Source: Caldithrix sp.
Lineage (GTDB): Bacteria; Zhuqueibacterota; Zhuqueibacteria; Oceanimicrobiales; Oceanimicrobiaceae
DNA length: 5,426 bases
Assembly: GCA_004357015.1 (NCBI GenBank)
Contig: SMXE01000041.1
Span: forward strand, 1-5,426
Direction: 5' to 3'
Shown here: positions 1 to 5,426 of the stretch, in pieces
How positions within the stretch are numbered: the stretch's first letter is position 1
Layout of the letters: every line of letters begins with the position of its first letter
The notes under the pieces: generated by a model
What the model was told of the DNA's origin: nothing
The model's input: only the letters and a program-made list of their open reading frames with translations
Database searches by the model: none
Position numbers and translations under genes: made by a program

Positions 1-318
1 AGGAATACCCTTCCACGCCCGCAGAAGGCGCACGATGATCAGATACGCGAACATGGCAGACAGCGCGCTGACCAGAACGGAAATCATATTTACCCGCAAA
101 CCGATATCCTGCACAAAGGGTATCATTGAAAAAAACCGGCCGATCAAAATATAGAGCGGAGCACCCGGCGGGTGCGGCACACCCATCGTATAGGCACACG
201 CAATAAACTCACCGCTGTCCCAGTAAGATGTGGTCGGCGCAACGGTCATGCTGTAAACGACAAAAGCGATCGCAAACACGACCGCTGCGATAATTCGATT
301 CAATTGTTTATGTTCCAT
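1..318 (-). CDS. DUF2723 family membrane protein, N-terminal part (putative GT-C type glycosyltransferase)
   Basis: This is the first 106 codons of a gene cut by the left window edge, read by translating the minus strand from the ATG at 318-316. The protein starts with a short basic stretch (MEHKQLNR) and a first membrane helix at about residues 9-26. A periplasmic-side loop follows with WDSGEF (33-38) and HPPGAPLY (49-56). A second helix spans about 77-97 and ends in a basic RLLRAWK segment. The D-x-GE and HPPG-x-PLY motifs are the hallmark of DUF2723, a family with GT-C topology related to eukaryotic TMEM260, an O-mannosyltransferase. Bacterial members are thought to glycosylate exported proteins using a lipid-linked sugar, but the substrate here is unknown. 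FCB members are usually many hundreds of residues long, so most of the protein is missing. An in-frame ATG at 351-349 with its own AAGGA is an alternative start adding 11 residues. The family call is secure; the function is inferred. Confidence 0.85.
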   Translation of the reverse strand, partial: MEHKQLNRIIAAVVFAIAFVVYSMTVAPTTSYWDSGEFIACAYTMGVPHPPGAPLYILIGRFFSMIPFVQDIGLRVNMISVLVSALSAMFAYLIIVRLLRAWKGIP

Positions 319-328
319 AAAAGAAGCA

Positions 329-334
329 TCCTCC
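329..334 (-). promoter_or_regulatory. Shine-Dalgarno site of the DUF2723 gene
   Basis: The minus strand reads GGAGGA here, ten bases before the ATG at 318. The match to the anti-Shine-Dalgarno sequence is strong, though the spacing is slightly long. A competing AAGGA at 360-356 sits four bases before an in-frame ATG at 351. I prefer the start at 318 because DUF2723 proteins commonly begin with only a few residues before the first membrane helix. Confidence 0.55.
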
Positions 335-371
335 GACCTAATTTTGTCCATCTCTTCCTTAAATTGAGCGA

Positions 372-420
372 TTGGCCATTCGCTTTTAGCTAAAACCAAA
401 GACCAAAAGCGAATGACCAA
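372..420 (-). other. Inverted repeat / RNA hairpin between recG and the DUF2723 gene
   Basis: The arms are 372-387 and 405-420, 16 bases each, separated by a 17-base loop. Fifteen of 16 positions pair in DNA. In minus-strand RNA the remaining position (376/416) becomes a G:U wobble, so the transcript stem is continuous over 16 bp. The stem starts 20 bases after the recG stop codon. No U-run follows it in the transcript (the next bases are UCGCUCAAUUU), so it is not a classical rho-independent terminator. It could be a 3'-end stabiliser, a processing site, a weak terminator, or a copy of a dispersed intergenic repeat. The loop-side arm overlaps a perfect 12-base palindrome (384-395, TTTTAGCTAAAA), which offers a smaller competing fold. 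Confidence 0.6.
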
Positions 421-439
421 ATGTGTTTCTCAGGTCGTA

Positions 440-2542
440 TCATCCAACGCGAGCTAATTCAAACTTATCGCGGTAGTTTTTGAAAAAATGCGCCCGAACG
501 GGCATATTCTCGACGTTCAGTATATGTTTGTCATTCATCACAATGTCAAATGCCTCCTCGCGCGCAGCGACAAGAAGCTCCTCATCCTTGACGATATCAG
601 CGATGCGAAGCTGCGGCAGCCCACTCTGCTGCGTACCGAAAAATTCGCCCGGGCCACGCAACCTCAAATCCACTTCCGCGATTTTGAAACCGTCATTTGT
701 TTCTACCAGCGTTTCCAGACGAAGCTTCGCATCCGTTGAAATCGGATACCGGGCGATCAGGAAGCAGTACGACTTCTTCTCCCCCCGACCCACTCTGCCG
801 CGCAACTGGTGCAACTGCGGCAAGCCAAACCGCTCCGCATTCTCAACAATCATGATTGTGGCATTGGGCACGTCTACTCCCACCTCGATGACGGTGGTGC
901 TTACCAGAATATGAATCTCGCCGGCCTTGAACTGCGCCATGACCAGCTCTTTTTCGTCGCTCTTCATCCGTCCGTGCAACAGGCCAACATTGTAGTCTTT
1001 AAATAACCCGCTCTTGAGATGCTCATAGTTTTCAATGGCAGCCTGCAAATCCGTCTTTTCCGACTCTTCAATCAAGGGAAAAACAATGTACCCCTGATCG
1101 CCCTGCTCAATTTGCTCTTTGACGAAACCGTAAATCCGGTTGCGCTTCTTGTCGCTGTGCCAGTGGGTCTTCACCTGCTTTCTGCCCGGCGGCAGTTCAT
1201 CGATGATGGAGACGTCCAGATCGCCATAAAGAGTCATGGAGAGCGTTCTGGGAATGGGCGTCGCCGTCATCACCAGAACGTCGGGCGACAGGCCTTTCTC
1301 CATCAAAGTGGCGCGCTGCATCACGCCGAAGCGGTGCTGCTCATCGATGATGGCCACGCCGAGCCGATGGTAGGCAACCGCCTCCTGAATCAGCGCGTGC
1401 GTACCGACGATGATCTCGGCCTCTCCCTGTTTGATGGCGGCCAGAATCGCATCGCGCTCTTTCTTGGGCTGGCCGCCCACCAGCAACACGACTTTTACAC
1501 CGATCTTTTCGAGAAGCTCGTGCATGGTCAGGAAGTGTTGCTCTGCCAAAATCTCGGTCGGCACCATCAGCGCAGCCTGGTAGCCATTTTCCAGCGCCAT
1601 CATCATCGTCACCAGCGCCACCACTGTCTTGCCCGAGCCGACATCCCCTTGCACCAGCCGGTTCATCGGCGTACTCTTTTTCATGTCGTCGCGAATCTCG
1701 CGAATCACGCGTTTCTGCGCCGCCGTCAATTCGAACGGCAGAAACTCTATGAGTTTGCGCGTCCGGTCCCCCACTTTCGAAAACTCGATACCTTTCTGTG
1801 ACACGGCCACGCGCCGCTTGCGGTAGGCCAACATCAGTTCAAGATAGAAAAGCTCATCAAACTTTAAACGGCGCCGCGCCGCCGCCAGACTTTTCCGGTC
1901 GTGCGGGAAGTGGACATCTTCGATGGCCGGCCGCAGGCCCGACAACCTGTGCCGCTGCCGCAAGCTTTCCGGAAGCGTCTCGCTGAGTTCCTTCGCAAAA
2001 CCGCCCACGGCCTCGCGCAGCACACGCCGAAAACCCCGGCTATCCAAACCGACTTTTGACAGCGCCTCTGTCGAGGGGTACAACGGGATGATGCGTCCGG
2101 TGTTTACAAAATTCTCGTCGCCGGAATCGTTGAGCCGGTCAAATTCGGGATGCACCATCTGGTAATCGCCGTAACGCGTCACTTTGCCGCTCATGGCCAG
2201 GGTTTCGCCTTTTTCAAAGAGCTTGTTCCAGTATTGCACCCGATGAAACCAGACGCAATTGAGATATCCGGTGCCGTCAAACAAGACCAGAACAAAGCGA
2301 CTTTTTTTCCCCTTCTTGATGCCGAAAAATTGCACCCGTCCGACCACAGTAGTGCTTAGGTCGTCCTGTAAATCCCTTATGCTTGTGATATGGCTGCGGT
2401 CTAAATAACGGCGGGGAAAATAATAGAGAAGATCGAGAATTATCTCCACCCCTACTTCTTTCAGACGATCTCCTCTCTTTTCGCCAATACCTTTCAGAAA
2501 CTGTACGGACGTGGTCAAGAGTTGTTGATGGGTACTGGCCAC
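440..2542 (-). CDS. recG: ATP-dependent DNA helicase RecG
   Basis: RecG is a monomeric cytoplasmic dsDNA translocase that remodels stalled replication forks and branch-migrates Holliday junctions. At 700 residues it matches the family (about 690 in E. coli). The N-terminus has a helix-hairpin-helix-like stretch (FLKGIG at 15-20, then YYFPRRYLDRS at 40-50). The OB-fold wedge domain, which splits the fork, lies at roughly 60-160. Helicase motifs follow in order: Walker A GDVGSGKT (299-306), Ia MVPTEILAEQH (326-336), DEQH box (400-403), motif III TATPIPRT (426-433), and motif VI QLHQLRGRVGRG (576-587). The RecG-specific C-terminal segment GPGEFFGTQQSGLP (630-643) is present. All catalytic motifs look intact. 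The start is GTG at 2542-2540, the only usual start codon in frame after a stop at 2584, but it lacks a well-placed Shine-Dalgarno: AGGA at 2563-2560 is 17 bases away. The gene follows the DUF4139 gene by 39 bases and is probably co-transcribed with it. Confidence 0.97.
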   Translation of the reverse strand: MASTHQQLLTTSVQFLKGIGEKRGDRLKEVGVEIILDLLYYFPRRYLDRSHITSIRDLQDDLSTTVVGRVQFFGIKKGKKSRFVLVLFDGTGYLNCVWFHRVQYWNKLFEKGETLAMSGKVTRYGDYQMVHPEFDRLNDSGDENFVNTGRIIPLYPSTEALSKVGLDSRGFRRVLREAVGGFAKELSETLPESLRQRHRLSGLRPAIEDVHFPHDRKSLAAARRRLKFDELFYLELMLAYRKRRVAVSQKGIEFSKVGDRTRKLIEFLPFELTAAQKRVIREIRDDMKKSTPMNRLVQGDVGSGKTVVALVTMMMALENGYQAALMVPTEILAEQHFLTMHELLEKIGVKVVLLVGGQPKKERDAILAAIKQGEAEIIVGTHALIQEAVAYHRLGVAIIDEQHRFGVMQRATLMEKGLSPDVLVMTATPIPRTLSMTLYGDLDVSIIDELPPGRKQVKTHWHSDKKRNRIYGFVKEQIEQGDQGYIVFPLIEESEKTDLQAAIENYEHLKSGLFKDYNVGLLHGRMKSDEKELVMAQFKAGEIHILVSTTVIEVGVDVPNATIMIVENAERFGLPQLHQLRGRVGRGEKKSYCFLIARYPISTDAKLRLETLVETNDGFKIAEVDLRLRGPGEFFGTQQSGLPQLRIADIVKDEELLVAAREEAFDIVMNDKHILNVENMPVRAHFFKNYRDKFELARVG

Positions 2543-2581
2543 ATTATCATATCGCTTTGTCCTACTTTCGAAAACCGTCCT

Positions 2582-3979
2582 CTACCGGTTGTAACGAACG
2601 ACGTAATTTACCGTCACTTCACCATCCTTCGGCACAGTCACTTTAAATTCTATGGTTTGTGCATCGCGTTTTTCAAAATCGTGCGAACGTGTCCGGATCT
2701 CCCAGTCCAGCCCGAAATGCTCCACAACCAACACCTGCACCGCTTGCTCCTTATGGTTCCGAAGTTTGATCTCCCAGGTTTCCTCCCACGCATTCTTGCC
2801 GGTGGAGTGGCGCTCTTTCTGTTTCCGTTCGCCTACGATATCGAAGGCGTTGCCAACGTAAATACGCACCAGCTCATCCTGCGGGGTGTGCTCGATGAAA
2901 TCCTCGCCGACAAACACCAATGACCCGTCATCATCCTGCTTGTAGATTCTTGCTTTGCCCTTGGGCAGCGGCATGCCAAGCCCGGACGCTTTCCGGTTTT
3001 CAAATTCCAGATTGACCCGGACTTTCTTGAGGGAGCGTGCGCCATCGTAGATGTACTTCTTCTCGATTGCCACGTCCGCGGCTGGGAACAAGGAAACCTG
3101 CTTGGTCTGATTGTTGGCCACCGTCGTCGGGCGCTGCAGCGTGTACAGATGATACTCAAAAAACGCTTTTTCTTTGAAGCCATCAGGAGTAGTTGCTTGC
3201 AGCGCGGCTGTCCTCGCCAAGGGATATTTCTGCCGTTCCACCCTTGCGCGATGCACATCCCCGGCCACCAGTTTCAGCTTGGCGTTGTTGTAGGTAGCGC
3301 CGGATTTGTTGTCGATGGAAACCCAGCCGCTCAACTGCAGCCGCGTGTCGTCGGAATTCGTCACGCCGACGTATTCTGCATGCCAGTTGATGCCCGCGGT
3401 CAGGTAGCCAATCTCGGTTTTGTGCTTGCCAGGCTGCTGGCAATCCACCGACCATACCAGCGTAGGTCGGGTTATCAGCCCTGCCGGCAGCTTGGGAAAA
3501 GTGATGTTCTCCACGGTCTCTCGATTGACAATCCGGATGCTGCCGTCCGACACCTGCAGGATAACGTCATTTCGGGTTGAGCTGAGCAGCGTACCCTCGT
3601 ACACCGCGTCGCCTTTCGCTTCAATTCTGATGGTCTGATCGAGGTACTTTTGCAGTATCTTATTTGAGTTGACCAGATCGTATTCGAAATTCTGTTCCAG
3701 AATCGCAACCTTGTCCGGCGCCGTCAGCGATGAAAAAAACACCGAAGTCGGGTCGATTTTCGCCGCTACGTCCTGAAACCTGACCTCGAAGCGGCCTTTC
3801 TGCAACTCCAATGTCCGCACCTCTCTGACCAGTGCAAGATTGTTGTTGTAAACCGTCAGGGTTACTTCATTCTCATCCGCGAAAGAAAAACCCACGGAGG
3901 CGAGCAACAGCATGAAGGTGGGAATTCTGATTTTTGAGCTCAACACTCTTTGCCAGCAGCTAAACATCAAGACTTTCAA
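2582..3979 (-). CDS. Exported DUF4139 domain-containing protein, function unknown
   Basis: This is a 465-residue protein of an uncharacterised family. An N-terminal signal peptide is visible: basic residues (R11, K16, R18), a hydrophobic core at about 19-33, and a likely signal peptidase I site after SFA at residue 34, so the mature protein should be periplasmic or envelope-associated. It has no lipobox and no further membrane helix. After cleavage comes a beta-rich N-terminal region (VTLTVYNNNLALVRE, 39-53; IDPTSV, 75-80) typical of DUF4139 proteins. The DUF4139 body follows, with GYLTAGINWHAEYVG (191-205), MPLPKGKARIYKQDDDGS (336-353) and the late segment HTPQDELVRIYVGNAFDI (364-381). No catalytic motif is recognisable; the repeated beta-strand pattern suggests a structural or binding role. 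The start used is TTG at 3979-3977, because GAGG (3990-3987) lies seven bases before it. An in-frame ATG at 3967-3965 is the alternative, giving 461 residues. The gene overlaps valS by 20 bases (8 with the ATG). Confidence 0.88.
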   Translation of the reverse strand: MKVLMFSCWQRVLSSKIRIPTFMLLLASVGFSFADENEVTLTVYNNNLALVREVRTLELQKGRFEVRFQDVAAKIDPTSVFFSSLTAPDKVAILEQNFEYDLVNSNKILQKYLDQTIRIEAKGDAVYEGTLLSSTRNDVILQVSDGSIRIVNRETVENITFPKLPAGLITRPTLVWSVDCQQPGKHKTEIGYLTAGINWHAEYVGVTNSDDTRLQLSGWVSIDNKSGATYNNAKLKLVAGDVHRARVERQKYPLARTAALQATTPDGFKEKAFFEYHLYTLQRPTTVANNQTKQVSLFPAADVAIEKKYIYDGARSLKKVRVNLEFENRKASGLGMPLPKGKARIYKQDDDGSLVFVGEDFIEHTPQDELVRIYVGNAFDIVGERKQKERHSTGKNAWEETWEIKLRNHKEQAVQVLVVEHFGLDWEIRTRSHDFEKRDAQTIEFKVTVPKDGEVTVNYVVRYNR

Positions 3980-5426
3980 GATTTAACCTCAGCTTACTCA
4001 AATTAGATTCAAAGTCGATCTTTTTCTTTTTCTCACGCCCGATGATATCCCTGGGCGCTTTGTTGATGAATTCGGTGTTTTGCAACTTCGTGTTTAGCGA
4101 TTCGAGCAGCTTTTCGATGCGAGCGATCTCCTTTCCGAGGCGCGCCCGTTCAACATCGAAATCGATGAGCCCCTCCAGCGGCACAAAAATCTCGAACTGG
4201 CTCACTACTGCTGTGGCCGCCTTTTTCGGTTTCTCTGATTTCGGCCTGAATTCCAGTTTGTCCACCCTGGCAAGCTGCTCAAAGTACGCCTTGTTGGCCA
4301 GAATCATCTCCGGCGTTATGCCGTTCGTACTGCCCTCCGCGATGATAACCTGCGCGGGCTTGTTGGGCGCCACATTCATCTCGCCGCGAATGTTCCGGAT
4401 GGCGCCAATCAGCGCCTGAATCACGCGAATCTGGTTTTCGGCCTCCTCGTTGCTGAACGTGCGCGACTCTTTCGGCCACGCTGAAACCATGATATCTTCA
4501 GCATCGAATTCATTGCGAATTTTGCTCCACAGTTCTTCGGTGATGAAGGGTATGAACGGGTGTAAAAGTTGTAGAATTCCCTTCATTATATATGTGGCCA
4601 CCGCCAGGGTCACGTGCCGTCCATCCTGGTTTTCTTTGTCAAACAGCCTTGGTTTGATGAGCTCAAGATACCAGTCACAATACTCCCCCCAGAAAAAGCC
4701 GTAGATGACCTCGGCAGTGTCGTGCAGCTTGAAATGCTCCAGGCTCCGGGTAACCCGTTTGATGGTTTTCTGATAGCGGCTCAGAATCCATTTGTCGGAT
4801 AAGTCGAGGGTGTCTTCTTTAAGCGCTTTTTTGATAAAATCCGCATTGGCGTCTTGAATATCTTGCCCGTCGAGATTCATCCACAGAAATCGAAAGGCAT
4901 TCCACACTTTGTTGGAAAAATTACGCCCGATCTCAAAATCGCTTTCCTTCAGATCGATGTCCTGGCCTTCCGACGACAGATCCAACAACGAATAACGCAC
5001 GGCATCGGCGCTGTATTTTTCCACCATTTCCAGAGGATTGATGCCATTGCCCAGGGACTTGCTCATCTTGCGGCCCTGCGCGTCCCGGATGATGCCGTTA
5101 AAATAGACGTCGCTGAACGGGACGCCCCCCATCACCTCCAGCCCTATCATCACCATGCGGGCAACCCAGAAGAAAATGATGTCCGGCCCGGTGACCAACG
5201 TGTCGGTGGGGTAAAAGTACTGCAAATCCTCTGTCTCCTCTGGCCAGCCCAGTGTGGCGAAGGGCCACAGTTGAGAGGAGAACCAGGTATCGAGAACATC
5301 TGTTTCCTGCGCCAGGTTCGTGCTGCCGCATGCTTCACAGCTTGCCGGCGGCGGCACTGCCGCAGTAACGTGCGCACACTTCGCGCAAGTATAAATGGGG
5401 ATGCGGTGGCCCCACCAGATCTGGCG
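3960..5426 (-). CDS. valS: Valyl-tRNA synthetase (ValRS), C-terminal 488 residues
   Basis: ValRS is the class I synthetase that charges tRNA-Val in the cytoplasm. The reading frame stays open to the right edge, so the gene is cut there and lacks its N-terminus (HIGH motif and most of the editing domain). The visible part begins RQIWWGHRIPIY, a characteristic ValRS segment. A zinc-ribbon pattern follows, C14-x2-C17 and C30-x2-C33 (fragment numbering), then DVLDTWFSS (43-51) and an exact KMSKS at 120-124, which closes the ATP site. The helical anticodon-binding domain spans about 210-355 and includes WGEYCDWYLE and LHPFIPFITEELW. The last 70 or so residues form the basic, charged coiled-coil arm (GKEIARIEKLLESLNTKLQ, ending in IIGREKKKK) that contacts tRNA. 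A GTG inside this frame at 5357 is not the start, because the conserved ValRS sequence continues upstream of it. The TAG stop at 3962-3960 lies inside the next gene. Confidence 0.97.
   Translation of the reverse strand, partial: RQIWWGHRIPIYTCAKCAHVTAAVPPPASCEACGSTNLAQETDVLDTWFSSQLWPFATLGWPEETEDLQYFYPTDTLVTGPDIIFFWVARMVMIGLEVMGGVPFSDVYFNGIIRDAQGRKMSKSLGNGINPLEMVEKYSADAVRYSLLDLSSEGQDIDLKESDFEIGRNFSNKVWNAFRFLWMNLDGQDIQDANADFIKKALKEDTLDLSDKWILSRYQKTIKRVTRSLEHFKLHDTAEVIYGFFWGEYCDWYLELIKPRLFDKENQDGRHVTLAVATYIMKGILQLLHPFIPFITEELWSKIRNEFDAEDIMVSAWPKESRTFSNEEAENQIRVIQALIGAIRNIRGEMNVAPNKPAQVIIAEGSTNGITPEMILANKAYFEQLARVDKLEFRPKSEKPKKAATAVVSQFEIFVPLEGLIDFDVERARLGKEIARIEKLLESLNTKLQNTEFINKAPRDIIGREKKKKIDFESNLSKLRLNLESLDV
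3987..3990 (-). promoter_or_regulatory. Shine-Dalgarno site for the DUF4139 gene, inside valS
   Basis: The minus strand reads GAGG within the valS codons CTG-AGG, seven bases before TTG at 3979 and nineteen before ATG at 3967. The spacing favours TTG as the start. The only signal near the ATG is a weak GAAAG (3977-3973), five bases upstream. Because the site is also coding sequence for ValS, its presence could be chance. Confidence 0.45.

Noticed and set aside
172..393. A 73-codon plus-strand frame spanning the DUF2723 start and the intergenic gap.
   Set aside because: It is antisense to the DUF2723 N-terminus, whose motifs are clear, and it runs through the hairpin. The basic, low-order product has no family resemblance.
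372..420. Calling the inverted repeat an intrinsic transcription terminator.
   Set aside because: No run of U follows the stem in the direction of transcription; on the opposite strand the only transcript would be antisense, and no run of T follows there either.
1019..1801. A 260-codon open frame on the plus strand opposite recG.
   Set aside because: It lies entirely antisense to the conserved helicase domain of recG. Its product is rich in His, Arg and Gln with no recognisable family, as expected from the complement of a balanced-to-high-GC gene.
2833..3258. A 141-codon minus-strand frame inside the DUF4139 gene.
   Set aside because: It is a shifted reading of the DUF4139 gene, Arg/Ser/Pro-rich with no domain signature, while the main frame carries continuous family motifs.
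3960..5357. Treating the GTG at 5357 as the start of a complete 465-residue gene.
   Set aside because: The same frame continues to the window edge with RQIWWGHRIPIY and the first CxxC of the zinc ribbon, so the true valS start lies outside the window.

Overview
The window holds four genes, all on the minus strand and closely packed. In transcription order (high to low coordinates) they are the 3' two-thirds or so of valS (valyl-tRNA synthetase), a secreted DUF4139 protein, a complete recG (branch-migrating DNA helicase), and the first 106 codons of a DUF2723 membrane protein that runs off the left edge. No RNA gene, insertion sequence, CRISPR array, phage gene or tRNA is visible.

Organism: base composition is close to balanced GC. 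The mix of genes points to the FCB side of the bacterial tree: DUF2723 proteins with an early D-x-GE and a HPPG-x-PLY motif are typical of Bacteroidota, Ignavibacteria, Calditrichota and candidate KSB1-type genomes. The ValS segment just after KMSKS (LGNGINPLE) differs from the usual Bacteroidota wording as I remember it, so an FCB lineage outside Bacteroidota proper is my best guess. This is inference from family memory, not a database match.

Layout: 5426-3960 valS (N-terminus outside the window); 3979-2582 DUF4139 protein, whose start lies inside the last codons of valS; a 39-nt gap; 2542-440 recG with a GTG start; a 121-nt gap (439-319) holding a near-perfect 16-bp inverted repeat; 318-1 DUF2723 protein. 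The overlap and short gaps suggest that valS, the DUF4139 gene and recG are co-transcribed. The hairpin marks the only spot where the transcript might be interrupted or processed.

How the genes relate: valS and recG are housekeeping genes (translation; replication fork and recombination repair). The DUF4139 protein is predicted to be exported, and the DUF2723 protein is a multi-spanning membrane protein related to GT-C glycosyltransferases. No shared pathway is evident; this looks like an ordinary core-genome cluster. I did not find a new multi-gene system. The points most worth a second look are the unstudied exported protein translationally nested in valS, the hairpin, and three start sites with unusual or competing signals.
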